64,000 nt of DNA from Enterococcus sp. 5H (GTDB lineage Bacteria > Bacillota > Bacilli > Lactobacillales > Enterococcaceae), in contig NZ_AMDP01000019.1 in NCBI RefSeq assembly GCF_028128615.1, positions 310,001-374,000 on the forward strand. Reading direction: 5' to 3'. Of this stretch, positions 25,226-35,001 are shown piece by piece. A program made the translations under genes and the position numbers. Within the stretch, counting starts at the first letter, position 1. Each line of letters opens with the position of its first letter. The notes under the pieces are model-generated. The model saw only the letters and a list, made by a program, of their open reading frames with translations, did not search any database and was not told the DNA's origin.

Positions 25226-26714
25226 TGTTTTGTTAGTTGATGATGAATATATGATTGTGAATGGCTTGAAGAGAATTATTTCTTGGGAAGATGAAGGGTT
25301 TACGATTAAAGGAACGGCAAGAAATGCTAAAGAAGCACTGACGGTGATGGAAACAGAAGCCATTGATTTAGTGATTACAGATATTACGATGCCGGAAATG
25401 ACTGGATTAGAATTTGTTGAAGCAGCGCAAAAAGCAGCGAATCAATTTGAATTTATGATTCTTTCCGGCTACCAAAAATTTGATTTCTTAAAGGGTGGTC
25501 TACAGCTTGGTGCAATCAATTATTTGATGAAACCTGTCGATAAACAAGAACTACTAAAGAGTGTTCGGAAGGCGAAAAAAAGATTGGACAGTCGCAGTCA
25601 GCAGGAAACCAGAGATGGTTTGTATAGTGAAATTTTGCTAGCTCAATGGGTCAATGGTGAGATTGATAAAGATAATTACGAAGAATTAAATCAACTGGTA
25701 AACACCACAGAAAAAGCTGAATGGACGGTTTTAGTGATTGAGGTCACGCGTGAGAACAAAATACAAGCAATTCGATGGCTGGAAGAACAGCAGCAAAACC
25801 TCTTTTTTTCTCGAAACTTAGGAGATAAGAGTTTGATTGTACATATTTTTAAAGGGGGGAAGTATCAGCTAAACCAATTGTTATCAAGTAACCAACTTCA
25901 GTCATGTGAAGATGAAAATTGGCTGGTGAGTATCGGAGAAACGGTGAATGATTGGGAAGATGTTCCTGACAGCTTTGAGAAAGCGAATCAAACGTTACAG
26001 CGCTATAAATTTTATGAAAGTAGCGGAAGCAATTTACTGTACTCGGTTTTTTCAGATGATTTTGATTTATCTGCAGATATTATCAATTTTAACAAAACCT
26101 TGATGGTGGGGGACTTTACCACGATTGAAGCAACAATTGCGGAGATTTTTAACAAAACTCAAAAGATTGGTGCACGCCCAGAAGATGTTCGACACATTAC
26201 CTTTATGCTATTCATGGACATTTATCGACGTTTTAATCATCTAGATGAAAGTGAGTATCAGCAAGTTTTAGACGATATCAACCACTCGTCGAATGCTGAT
26301 AAATTGCAGGGGATTTTAACGACTACAATTAAGCAGATCACCAAAGAAAAGCTATCCTATGATTATTCGGAGAATGTCCAAAATGTGATTAACAAAATTC
26401 GTTCGGAGTATGCAAGTGAATTGACGTTAAAATGTGTGGCACAATCGCTGCATTTAAATGTGATGTACTTGGGTCAGCTCTTTAAAAAAGAAACCAAAAA
26501 GAGTTTTTCTCAATATTTAAATCAATATCGAATGAAAAAAGCGCAGAATCTACTTCTTTATTCAGATGATAACGTGAATGAAATCGCGGATAAAATTGGC
26601 TTTAACAATAGCACATATTTTTCTCAGATTTTTAAGAAGATGAATGATTTAACACCAAAAGAATTTCGTGAAAAATACCAGAATCAGTATCATTCCGTTG
26701 GAGAAGATGAGTAG
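25215..26714 (+). CDS. YesN-type response regulator, AraC family
   Basis: 499-residue transcription factor. The N-terminal receiver has the phospho-acceptor Asp in DLVITDITMPEMTG and the Lys in MKPVDK. A long middle region precedes a C-terminal AraC double helix-turn-helix (LTLKCVAQSLHLNVMYLGQLFKKE ... NEIADKIGFNNSTYFSQIFKK). It probably activates the ABC importer operon, whose TATAAT lacks a good -35 element. The start at 25215 follows AAAGGAG. It ends at a strong bidirectional terminator. Confidence 0.95.
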   Translation: MNYNVLLVDDEYMIVNGLKRIISWEDEGFTIKGTARNAKEALTVMETEAIDLVITDITMPEMTGLEFVEAAQKAANQFEFMILSGYQKFDFLKGGLQLGAINYLMKPVDKQELLKSVRKAKKRLDSRSQQETRDGLYSEILLAQWVNGEIDKDNYEELNQLVNTTEKAEWTVLVIEVTRENKIQAIRWLEEQQQNLFFSRNLGDKSLIVHIFKGGKYQLNQLLSSNQLQSCEDENWLVSIGETVNDWEDVPDSFEKANQTLQRYKFYESSGSNLLYSVFSDDFDLSADIINFNKTLMVGDFTTIEATIAEIFNKTQKIGARPEDVRHITFMLFMDIYRRFNHLDESEYQQVLDDINHSSNADKLQGILTTTIKQITKEKLSYDYSENVQNVINKIRSEYASELTLKCVAQSLHLNVMYLGQLFKKETKKSFSQYLNQYRMKKAQNLLLYSDDNVNEIADKIGFNNSTYFSQIFKKMNDLTPKEFREKYQNQYHSVGEDE

Positions 26715-26716
26715 GT

Positions 26717-26764
26717 ATAGACAAAGAAACCACAAGTGTCTCAACTTGTGGTTTCTTTGTCTAT
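26717..26764. terminator. Perfect 20-bp bidirectional terminator
   Basis: Arms 26717-26736 and 26745-26764 are exact complements with an 8-base loop. The arm sequence gives T-rich tails on both strands. It separates the convergent regulator and GH92 genes and overlaps the GH92 stop codon. Confidence 0.85.
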
Positions 26765-28905
26765 ATCATGCTAAACGGTAATTGTTCTTTCATATATTCT
26801 CTCGGATGAGGCACGATGCCTAGAGAAAAATCAATTACTCCACCATTGATTAACTCATCATGATTAAAAAATAAGTTTTCGTAAATCGAATCATTATAAG
26901 TTATATGATCGACAAATTGCTGTTGTTCCTGATTTGGTTTTGCTGTGATAGTTAATTTTTTACCACTTGAAAGATGGATCACTGCTTTATCAAATAATGG
27001 CATACCAACAACATACTCTCCAGAACCTGGACAAACAGGATAGAGTCCTAGGGAGCTAAAAATGTACCAGCCAGCCATACTACCATTGTCTTCATCACCG
27101 GGATAGCCAGTTGGACTATCATTGAATTCTTGAGTCATCAATTGTTTTAATAACGGCTGAGCAAATTCTGGTTTACCAATATAGTTAAACATATAAGGAA
27201 AATGAAAACTTGGTTGATTGGAAATCGCCAGTTGACCAAATTCAGTAGCCGCCATCTCACTCATTTCATGAATCTCAAAACCATAGCCCTTAACATCAAA
27301 AGTAGGTGCTTGATTACATAGCTCAATTAGTTTTTCTTGGAAAGTTTTTTCTCCGCCATATGCTTGAATTAGCCCAGCAAAATCATGGTAAACTGCAAAG
27401 CTACTTTGCCATGCACTGCCTTCTGCATAATCTTCCCCCCATTGATGACAATTAAACGATTCTTTAAAGGTTCCATCCGTTTGTTTTGCCCGCATAAATC
27501 CAGTTGTAGAGTCGAAAATATTGAGGTAGTTTTTCGCTTGTGTTTGATAATGTTTGGCGATCTCTGTTTTGCCTAAAACTTTTGCTACTTGGCTAATACA
27601 AAAGTCACTGTAAGTATAGTCTAACGTATGATTGACGGATTCGTGGTAGCTTTCCGGAACATATCCGTACGTTAAATAATCCTTGGTTCCTTGGCGTCCG
27701 TAATTGGGATTATCGCTTTGAATAGTAGCCCCAGTAATCATTCCTTCTAACAACTCAGGCATCAAATCAGGGCGAATATTTTTCACCGCAGCATCGGCAA
27801 TTACAGCATCAATCAAGGTTCCCGGCATTAAACCGCGTTCATCAGGTGATAACCATTTGGGTAGATAGCCACTTTCCCGATAATTATTCAAAAATCCTTC
27901 CAACATTTCCGCGTATTTTTCTTCAGCAATTAAGGAATAAAGAGGGTACACTGTTTTATACGTATCCCAAAAACCATTATTGGTATACAGATAACCCGGT
28001 TTGACTTCTTTCGCCAATGTATCATAATGGATAATTTGCTCATCGGCATCTTTTTCATAAAAGGTTTGTGGAAATAAAAAGGTTCGATATAAATTATGAT
28101 AAAAAGTCGAACGTCGTGCTTGGTTTTTGTCGTGAATTTCGATTCTGCTTAAATAGTCCTCCCATTGCTGTTCAGAGTTAGTCAAATAGTCTTGCGGCTG
28201 CCATTCGATTTCACGAGCTAGATTCAGTTTCGCTTGTTCACCGCTGATAAAAGAAGTCCCGAATTGGACGATTTGTTCTGCAATATCCCCAAAAGAAAAG
28301 GTCACACATTCATTTTCTCCGCTTTTTTTCACAAAATTCTCTATCGTTAATGGTTGCTGGAAATGTAAAGTGAAATAAAATGAAAAATTAGGGTCTTCAC
28401 AGCCGGAAAAATTAATAATTTTCCCTGAAACTGTTTGAGGATCTTCAATCGTTAATTCGTATTTTCCAGGAAGTGAAAGCATTAATCCAGCCGTTTTTTG
28501 TGTGTAATCTATAGTAAGTGCGCCACCATACATGCTTGGGATCATTTTAGTCGTTAATTGATAGCGTTGTTCAGTAATTTTTAAGTAACTGGGTATAAAA
28601 ACGCTTTCATCTGGTCGGTAAGAAGATTGAGCATGAAATAAGGTTTCCTCTTTTAGTTCTCCATTAAACGGCAGTAAAACTAAATGACTGAAATCCCCCA
28701 TCCAAGGGCTAGGTTGATGCGTTAAGCGGAATCCTTGGAAAACACGATCATCAGGATTAAACCACCAACTGCCGTTATCACCATTGGTTTGAGGAGCAAA
28801 GTAGTTCATGCCGAAAGGAACACCAGTATACGGTAAACAATTACCGTTTGAAAATGAATAGCGATTATTTGTACCATGTCTTGTATCAATAAAGTTAAGA
28901 GTCAT
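26761..28905 (-). CDS. GH92 alpha-mannosidase
   Basis: 714-residue cytoplasmic exo-alpha-mannosidase of glycoside hydrolase family 92, probably removing alpha-1,2-linked mannose from imported N-glycan. It starts with the family's DTRHGTNNRYSFSNGN and carries the catalytic-region motif GYPGDEDNGSMAGWYIFSSLG and the closing LYPVCPGSGEYVVG. No signal peptide, so it acts after uptake. AAGGAG precedes the ATG. It lies directly behind the gntR-type gene with no gap, so the two form an operon under that repressor's own promoter. Confidence 0.94.
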   Translation of the reverse strand: MTLNFIDTRHGTNNRYSFSNGNCLPYTGVPFGMNYFAPQTNGDNGSWWFNPDDRVFQGFRLTHQPSPWMGDFSHLVLLPFNGELKEETLFHAQSSYRPDESVFIPSYLKITEQRYQLTTKMIPSMYGGALTIDYTQKTAGLMLSLPGKYELTIEDPQTVSGKIINFSGCEDPNFSFYFTLHFQQPLTIENFVKKSGENECVTFSFGDIAEQIVQFGTSFISGEQAKLNLAREIEWQPQDYLTNSEQQWEDYLSRIEIHDKNQARRSTFYHNLYRTFLFPQTFYEKDADEQIIHYDTLAKEVKPGYLYTNNGFWDTYKTVYPLYSLIAEEKYAEMLEGFLNNYRESGYLPKWLSPDERGLMPGTLIDAVIADAAVKNIRPDLMPELLEGMITGATIQSDNPNYGRQGTKDYLTYGYVPESYHESVNHTLDYTYSDFCISQVAKVLGKTEIAKHYQTQAKNYLNIFDSTTGFMRAKQTDGTFKESFNCHQWGEDYAEGSAWQSSFAVYHDFAGLIQAYGGEKTFQEKLIELCNQAPTFDVKGYGFEIHEMSEMAATEFGQLAISNQPSFHFPYMFNYIGKPEFAQPLLKQLMTQEFNDSPTGYPGDEDNGSMAGWYIFSSLGLYPVCPGSGEYVVGMPLFDKAVIHLSSGKKLTITAKPNQEQQQFVDHITYNDSIYENLFFNHDELINGGVIDFSLGIVPHPREYMKEQLPFSMI

Positions 28906-29943
28906 TTATTCGTTCTCCTTTGTTGAGTCTCGGATAATTTGTTGAACTGGTATTTGTTGATCTGTTGGTACGATTTGTTTTTCAATCCAATTAATCAGCA
29001 TTTCTCCTGCTAACTTACCCATTCCTTCGAAGTCCTGAGCGATAGTTGTGAGAGCAGGATTAACAAGAGCTGCTGCTTGAATATTATCAAAGCCGATTAC
29101 GGATAATTGAGTTGGTATATCAATGTTGGCTTGTTTCGCTTGATTCATTAAAGAAATGCCGACTAAATCATTTTCACAAACAACACCAGTAATACGGTTT
29201 TCATTAAGATAAGTAATAACATCATTGGTTAAAAAAGCCAGCTTATCAGTGATTGCTGTATGAAATGCTAGCTTATGTTCTTTTGTTGCATGGAGGTAGC
29301 CCAAATAACGCTGACGGACGGACTGAGGTAATGTCGGTTCGCCGAAAATATAAGCAATCCGCTGATGTCCTTGAGCGATTAAAGACTTCGTAGCCATCTC
29401 TCCACCAGAAAAATTATCAGATTGAACGGTTGGATAAGGTAGATCATGAATTTTTTTATCTAAAATAATAACAGGAAACTGTGCAATGGATAACTCAAAT
29501 AACGTATCTAGAAAATCTTCGGTATTGTGCGCATAGTAGATCATTCCGTCGAAATCTTCGATAATATCTGTTGCTTGCTCATTAATTAAAAACTCTGCTG
29601 AAGACATGATTACTTCATACTGGTGAGCGTTAGTTACTGGGGCCAAACCTTCGTTAAAATTTCCTAGAGAAAGATCGTTTGCAAAAGGAATTAAAAACAG
29701 AATACGAGAAACTTTTTTCTGCTGCTTTTTTTTCGTTTGAACATAACTGCCTTTTCCTTGAGTACGGTAGATTAATCCTAGACTTTCCAATTCTGTTAGT
29801 GCACGTTTTGATGTGATTCTACTAACACCATAAGTTTGAGACAATTCCTTTTCTGTGGGCAACTGTGCGTGTTCAGCTAACTGTCCATTGTCCATCGCTG
29901 CTAATAAGTCGTCGATAATTTTTTTATATAGTGGTTTTGACAT
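28906..29943 (-). CDS. GntR/LacI hybrid repressor of the glycan locus
   Basis: 345-residue regulator of the AraR-like type, with an N-terminal GntR winged helix (AQLPTEKELSQTYGVSRITSKRALTELESLGL) joined to a LacI-type periplasmic-binding-fold sensor (IAYIFGEPT, VVCENDLVGISLM). The start at 29943 is chosen for AGGAGA 6 bases upstream; the upstream ATG at 29976 lies inside the operator. A matching operator, TGAAATGATATATCA, occurs before its own start and again before the GH125 gene, so it should repress both itself with GH92 and the divergent mannosidase operon. The inducer is probably a mannose-containing sugar. Confidence 0.92.
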   Translation of the reverse strand: MSKPLYKKIIDDLLAAMDNGQLAEHAQLPTEKELSQTYGVSRITSKRALTELESLGLIYRTQGKGSYVQTKKKQQKKVSRILFLIPFANDLSLGNFNEGLAPVTNAHQYEVIMSSAEFLINEQATDIIEDFDGMIYYAHNTEDFLDTLFELSIAQFPVIILDKKIHDLPYPTVQSDNFSGGEMATKSLIAQGHQRIAYIFGEPTLPQSVRQRYLGYLHATKEHKLAFHTAITDKLAFLTNDVITYLNENRITGVVCENDLVGISLMNQAKQANIDIPTQLSVIGFDNIQAAALVNPALTTIAQDFEGMGKLAGEMLINWIEKQIVPTDQQIPVQQIIRDSTKENE

Positions 29944-29960
29944 AATAGGTCTCCTAGATG

Positions 29961-29975
29961 TGAAATGATATATCA
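29961..29975. promoter_or_regulatory. Operator of the GntR-type repressor (own gene)
   Basis: TGAAATGATATATCA, containing the perfect palindrome AATGATATATCATT at 29964-29977. It lies just downstream of the gntR promoter and is repeated exactly at 30084-30098. Confidence 0.8.
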
Positions 29976-29983
29976 TTATTGAG

Positions 29984-30012
29984 AGTGTACCATAAAATTA
30001 AAAAGAGCTCAA
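29984..30012 (-). promoter_or_regulatory. Promoter for gntR-GH92
   Basis: Minus-strand -35 TTGAGC (30007-30012), 17-base spacer, -10 TACACT (29984-29989). Transcription would start within the operator at 29961-29977. Confidence 0.65.
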
Positions 30013-30049
30013 CTTAAACTTAAATCGGATTAAGTCGAAAAAAACAGTA

Positions 30050-30078
30050 GACAAAACGCTTTCATTAGCATATACTTG
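30050..30078 (+). promoter_or_regulatory. Promoter for the GH125-GH38-ROK-GH20 operon
   Basis: -35 TAGACA (30050-30055), 17-base spacer, -10 TATACT (30073-30078). A cre box lies inside it and the GntR operator covers the likely start point. Confidence 0.72.
30053..30066. promoter_or_regulatory. cre box inside the mannosidase promoter
   Basis: ACAAAACGCTTTCA reads TGAAAGCGTTTTGT on the minus strand, 13 of 14 to the CcpA consensus. It overlaps the -35 and spacer, so CcpA binding should block RNA polymerase. Confidence 0.75.
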
Positions 30079-30083
30079 CATCG

Positions 30084-30098
30084 TGAAATGATATATCA
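30084..30098. promoter_or_regulatory. Operator of the GntR-type repressor (mannosidase operon)
   Basis: Exact 15-base copy (TGAAATGATATATCA) of the site before the repressor gene, placed 6 bases after the -10 and 17 bases before the GH125 start. Confidence 0.8.
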
Positions 30099-30114
30099 AC
30101 TTTAGGAGGTTCTT

Positions 30115-31404
30115 ATGACTAAGAATAATATACCAAACTCAGTAAAAGATTTTATGGATAAAATTACACAACTATGTGGTGAAGAACATGCTGGATGGGC
30201 AGAAAATTTCCGTGCAGCTTTTGCGAATACCCTAACAACAACGGTTCGTAAACAAGCAGATGGCACAACCTTTTTACTGACGGGAGATATTCCGGCTATG
30301 TGGCTCAGAGATTCAACGGCGCAAGTGCGTCCGTATTTAGTACTTGCTAAAGAAGATCATGAATTGGCAGATATGATTGCAGGATTAGTCCAACGTCAGT
30401 TTTTCTATATTAATATAGATCCATATGCTAATGCTTTTAACGAAACAGCCAATAATGCTGGGCATCAAAGCGATCATACAACGATGAATCCATGGATTTG
30501 GGAACGTAAATATGAAATTGATTCCTTATGCTACCCAGTTCAATTGGCTTATCTGTTGTTTAAAAATACTGGTTATACCAAACAATTTGATGACAACTTT
30601 ATCGCTGGTGTGAAGAAAATTCTAGAGGTTTTTATTACCGAACAAGATCACAATACTTCTCCATATACCTTTGAACGAGATACAACTCGCTTAGAAGATA
30701 CGCTGCCGAATAATGGTAACGGTTCCCCAGTGAAACCAACAGGTATGACTTGGTCTGGTTTCCGTCCGAGCGACGATGCTTGTCGTTATGGTTACTTGGT
30801 TCCGTCGAATATGTTTGCGGTGGTCATTTTGGGCTATATTGAAGAAATTTTTACCGATATTTTGCCGAATAATCAGGTAGTTAAAACAGCAACTAAGTTG
30901 AAAAAAGAAATCGAGCAAGGAATTCAAGAATACGGCCAAACGGAAAATCAAAGTGGTGAAAATGTTTACGCCTACGAAGTGGATGGTTTAGGAAATGCCA
31001 GCATCATGGACGATAGTAATATTCCCAACTTACTTTCAGCACCTTATTTAGGTTACGTTTCTGAACAAGATTCTGTCTATCAAATGACAAGAAAAACTAT
31101 TTTAAGTAAAGAAAATCCTTATTTTTACGAAGGACAGTATGCAAGAGGAATTGGCAGTTCTCATACACCAGAAAACTATGTTTGGCCGATTGCTTTAGCT
31201 ATGGAGGGTATGACAACAAAAGATAAAGCTGAAAAAGAACGTATTTTAGATTCTTTGGTGACAAATGATGGCGGGACTCATTTAATGCATGAAGGTTTTG
31301 ATGTAAATGATCCGAATCAATATACTCGTGAGTGGTTTTCATGGGCAAATATGATGTTTTGTGAACTAGTGATGGATTATTTTGATTTGCGAGTAGAACG
31401 TTAA
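30115..31404 (+). CDS. GH125 exo-alpha-1,6-mannosidase
   Basis: 429-residue cytoplasmic glycosidase of family 125, which removes alpha-1,6-linked mannose from the N-glycan core. It shows the family signatures [39 protein letters not shown] and RGIGSSHTP. Length is typical (about 430). The start follows AGGAGG. First gene of the plus-strand operon GH125, GH38, ROK, GH20, with 24 bases to the next gene. Confidence 0.95.
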   Translation: MTKNNIPNSVKDFMDKITQLCGEEHAGWAENFRAAFANTLTTTVRKQADGTTFLLTGDIPAMWLRDSTAQVRPYLVLAKEDHELADMIAGLVQRQFFYINIDPYANAFNETANNAGHQSDHTTMNPWIWERKYEIDSLCYPVQLAYLLFKNTGYTKQFDDNFIAGVKKILEVFITEQDHNTSPYTFERDTTRLEDTLPNNGNGSPVKPTGMTWSGFRPSDDACRYGYLVPSNMFAVVILGYIEEIFTDILPNNQVVKTATKLKKEIEQGIQEYGQTENQSGENVYAYEVDGLGNASIMDDSNIPNLLSAPYLGYVSEQDSVYQMTRKTILSKENPYFYEGQYARGIGSSHTPENYVWPIALAMEGMTTKDKAEKERILDSLVTNDGGTHLMHEGFDVNDPNQYTREWFSWANMMFCELVMDYFDLRVER

Positions 31405-31428
31405 CATAAACAGTTTGGAGGAAAAAAC

Positions 31429-34119
31429 ATGAAGAAAAAAGTTTATATTATTTCTCACTCACATTGGGATCGGGAATGGTACATGCCATATGAGCAACAT
31501 CATATGCGGTTAGTTGAATTAATGGATGATCTACTGGAACTTTTTGAAACTGATTCAGAATTTAAAAGTTTTCACTTAGATGGGCAGACGATTATTTTAG
31601 ACGATTATTTAGAAGTTCGCCCTGAGCGCAAAGCAGATGTCCAAAAAGCAATTTCAGAAGGGAAACTTCGAATTGGGCCGTTTTACATTTTGCAGGATGA
31701 TTTCTTGATTAGTTCAGAATCCAATGTGCGCAACATGTTGATTGGTAAAAAGGAATGTGAAAAATGGGGAGCTTCGGTTAAACTCGGTTATTTCCCGGAT
31801 ACTTTTGGCAATATGGGACAGACACCGCAAATGATGTTACAGGCTGGACTTGATGTGGCGGCATTTGGAAGAGGGGTTAAACCAGTCGGCTTTAATAACG
31901 AAGTGTTGGATGACGAAAATTATACATCTCAATTTTCGGAAATGTGGTGGCAAGGTCCAGATGGCAGTGAAATTTTAGGATTACTTTTTGCTAATTGGTA
32001 CAGCAATGGTAATGAAATTCCAGCTCAAAAAGAGGAAGCAATCACTTTTTGGACCCAAAAATTAGCGGAAGCAGAAAAATTTGCCTCTACGGATCATTTA
32101 TTAATGATGAATGGCGTCGATCATCAACCCGTTCAAAAAGATGTAGGGCAAGCAATTGCTTTGGCTAATGAATTATTCCCGGACTATGAATTTATTCATT
32201 CAAATTTTGAAGATTATCTAAAAGCAGTTCGCCAAGATTTACCCGAAAAAGTAGGTACAGTTCACGGCGAATTAACAAGCCAAGAAACGGACGGCTGGTT
32301 TACATTAGCGAATACTGCTTCGGCGAGAGTGTTCTTGAAACAATGGAATACTAAAGTACAACGCCAATTAGAAAATATTACTGAACCGCTAGCGGCGATG
32401 GCCTATGATTTAACGCAAGATTACCCACATGACCAATTAGATTATGCTTGGAAATTATTGCTGCAAAATCACCCACACGATAGTATTTGTGGTTGTTCTG
32501 TCGATGAAGTCCATCGAGAAATGATGCCAAGATTCGAAAAGGCTAGCGAAGTTGGAAAATTTTTAGCAGAAGATGCCTTAACAACATTGGTTGATGCAGT
32601 CGATACAACTCAGTTTTCTGAAGCTAGTTATCCGTTTGTGGTTTTCAATACATCAGGCTATCAAAAAACAGATTGTGTAACGATTACAGTTGAAATTGAT
32701 CGAAAACCTTTTAAAGAAGGTATTCCGCATGAATTATGGCAAAAGTTGGAAGATGAGCCTACGCCTAGTTTTGAAGTAATTGATAGTCAAGGGCAAACAA
32801 TAACTGCAGCTATTTCAGCACCAAAAGTTCGTTTTGGCTATGATTTACCCAAAGACCGTTTCAGAGTTCCCTATATGGCTAAATATGTAGAAGTTACGCT
32901 TCAAGTGAAAGATTTACCAGCATTTTCTTGGACAACGTTTGCTTTGGAAGAAGCACAATTACAGACAGAGACCGTAGAGTCTATGATTATGCATAACAAA
33001 AACTATGTGTTAGAAAATGAACTCTTAAATGTAAAAATAAACAATGACGGTACTCTGGATGTGCTAGATAAAAAAACAAACCGAAAATATATAGAATTAT
33101 TGACAATTGAAGACACAGGGGATATTGCCAATGAATATATTTTTAAGCAACCTGAAGGAACAGAACCTATTTTATCAAGTACTCAACAAGCCGATATTTC
33201 TGTAGTAATGGATGAATCATTTAAAGTTCAATTAAAAATTGTGCAACGATTGATGATACCAGAAGCAGCAGATGAGTTATTGGAACAGGAACAAATAGCG
33301 GTTGTTGATTTCCGTTACCGTAAAGCTGGCAGATCAAATAAACTAAGAGAAATGACTGTTGAAACCATTATTACGATGGAAAAAGACTCTTCACGCTTGA
33401 GTTTTGAAACAACAATTGATAATCAGTGTAAAGATCACCGTGTACGGATGCTGTTTCCAACTGGACTCGAAGCAACAACCCATGAAGCAGACAGTATCTA
33501 TGAAGTGGTGACACGTCCAAATCAAGTAAGTAAAAGTTGGGAAAACCCAACGAACCCGCAACATCAGCACGCCTTTGTCAATATTCACGAAGAAAATGCT
33601 GGGGTAACTGTTTCAAATTATGGCTTAAATGAATACGAGATTTTAGCTGAAAATAATACGATTGCACTGACCTTATTAAGAGCGGTGGGAGAACTTGGCG
33701 ATTGGGGCTATTTTCCAACGCCGGAAGCACAATGTTTAGGAGTCCATCAGTTCGAATATGGAATTGATTTCCATGGAGCAAAAGAAGAGCGCTATGCAAC
33801 CTATCAAACAGCCTATGCCGATCAGATTCCATTTAGTGTAAAACAAACAACAAAGCATAGTGGAACCTTACAGCCACAAGCTGGCTATTTAACGGTTCAA
33901 GGTGAAACATTAGCGATAACGGCAATGAAAAATAGTGAAGATAACGAATTATTAGTCGTTCGCGGATTTAATATGGGGGCTAGCGCTTCTGAAGTTACAA
34001 TAACCAAAAAAGAGAATGACTCACCACACTTGTTAAACTTACTAGAAGAAAAACAATCAGCAGAAGTTTCAAGTGAACTAGGTGCTTACGAAATTCGGAC
34101 AATCGGTTTTAACCGTTAG
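31429..34119 (+). CDS. GH38 alpha-mannosidase
   Basis: 896-residue zinc-dependent retaining alpha-mannosidase. The zinc site HSHWDREW is near residues 11-18, the nucleophile Asp is in GYFPDTFGNMGQ, and QNHPHDSICGCSVDEVHREM is the typical metal/helix motif. A large C-terminal beta domain follows. The family includes bacterial enzymes that cleave alpha-1,3 or alpha-1,6 mannose in N-glycans. No signal peptide. GGAGG precedes the ATG, and the ROK gene begins 17 bases after the stop. Confidence 0.96.
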   Translation: MKKKVYIISHSHWDREWYMPYEQHHMRLVELMDDLLELFETDSEFKSFHLDGQTIILDDYLEVRPERKADVQKAISEGKLRIGPFYILQDDFLISSESNVRNMLIGKKECEKWGASVKLGYFPDTFGNMGQTPQMMLQAGLDVAAFGRGVKPVGFNNEVLDDENYTSQFSEMWWQGPDGSEILGLLFANWYSNGNEIPAQKEEAITFWTQKLAEAEKFASTDHLLMMNGVDHQPVQKDVGQAIALANELFPDYEFIHSNFEDYLKAVRQDLPEKVGTVHGELTSQETDGWFTLANTASARVFLKQWNTKVQRQLENITEPLAAMAYDLTQDYPHDQLDYAWKLLLQNHPHDSICGCSVDEVHREMMPRFEKASEVGKFLAEDALTTLVDAVDTTQFSEASYPFVVFNTSGYQKTDCVTITVEIDRKPFKEGIPHELWQKLEDEPTPSFEVIDSQGQTITAAISAPKVRFGYDLPKDRFRVPYMAKYVEVTLQVKDLPAFSWTTFALEEAQLQTETVESMIMHNKNYVLENELLNVKINNDGTLDVLDKKTNRKYIELLTIEDTGDIANEYIFKQPEGTEPILSSTQQADISVVMDESFKVQLKIVQRLMIPEAADELLEQEQIAVVDFRYRKAGRSNKLREMTVETIITMEKDSSRLSFETTIDNQCKDHRVRMLFPTGLEATTHEADSIYEVVTRPNQVSKSWENPTNPQHQHAFVNIHEENAGVTVSNYGLNEYEILAENNTIALTLLRAVGELGDWGYFPTPEAQCLGVHQFEYGIDFHGAKEERYATYQTAYADQIPFSVKQTTKHSGTLQPQAGYLTVQGETLAITAMKNSEDNELLVVRGFNMGASASEVTITKKENDSPHLLNLLEEKQSAEVSSELGAYEIRTIGFNR

Positions 34120-34136
34120 GAAATGGAGGACATTGT

Positions 34137-35000
34137 ATGACGTATTATGGATCAATCGAAGCAGGTGGAACAAAATTTGTTTGTGCCGTTGCCGATGAAA
34201 ATTTGACTATTTTAGAACGGATCAGTCTTCCCACAACATTTCCGGAAGAAACGCTGGCAAAAGTGTTTGCGTTTTTCGATGAATATCAATTAACAGCTTT
34301 GGGCGTAGGATCTTTTGGACCGATTGATGTAAATGAAACCTCAGATACTTATGGTTATATCACTTCAACACCGAAACAAGGTTGGAAAAATATCGATTTT
34401 TTAGGGAAATTAAAGCAACGCTACAATATTCCGATGGCTTGGACAACTGATGTTAACGCGGCTGCGTATGGTGAAATGCATCTCGGTTCAGGGAAAAATA
34501 CGCAAAGCTGCATTTATTTGACGGTCGGTACAGGTGTTGGTGGCGGAGCGGTTGTAAATGGTCACGTTTTACAAGGTTTTAGTCACCCTGAAATGGGGCA
34601 TATTCCTGTTCAGCGATATCCAGAAGATACTTTGATAAGCCGTTGCCCGTACCACGATCATTGCTTAGAAGGTTTAGCTGCGGGTCCAGCATTGGAAAAA
34701 AGAACGGGTATTAAAGGTCAACTTTTAGAGCAAACGCATGAGGTTTGGGAGATTGAGGCTTATTATTTAGCTCAAGCACTAATGACGTATACGCTGACTC
34801 TTTCACCAGAAAAAATCATTTTAGGTGGAGGTGTCATGAAACAAACACAGCTATTTCCAAAAATCCGAGAGTCTTTACAACAACAATTAGGCGGTTATGT
34901 TTCTTTGCCGCCTCTAGACGAATATGTAGTTGGCTGTGAGTTAGGAGATAATAGTGGAACTTTAGGTTGTTTATTGCTAGCAAAAGAGCAGGGGGCTTAA
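34137..35000 (+). CDS. ROK-family sugar kinase (fructokinase/mannokinase type)
   Basis: 287-residue ATP-dependent hexokinase of the ROK family. The phosphate loop is EAGGTKFVCAV, the catalytic Asp in WTTDVNAAAYGE, the glycine motif YLTVGTGVGGGAV, and a zinc site from HPEMGH together with CPYHDHC. The sequence is closest to ScrK/Gmk-type fructokinases that also accept mannose. In this operon it probably converts freed mannose to mannose-6-phosphate. The GH20 gene starts 1 base after its stop. Confidence 0.92.
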   Translation: MTYYGSIEAGGTKFVCAVADENLTILERISLPTTFPEETLAKVFAFFDEYQLTALGVGSFGPIDVNETSDTYGYITSTPKQGWKNIDFLGKLKQRYNIPMAWTTDVNAAAYGEMHLGSGKNTQSCIYLTVGTGVGGGAVVNGHVLQGFSHPEMGHIPVQRYPEDTLISRCPYHDHCLEGLAAGPALEKRTGIKGQLLEQTHEVWEIEAYYLAQALMTYTLTLSPEKIILGGGVMKQTQLFPKIRESLQQQLGGYVSLPPLDEYVVGCELGDNSGTLGCLLLAKEQGA

Positions 35001-35001
35001 A

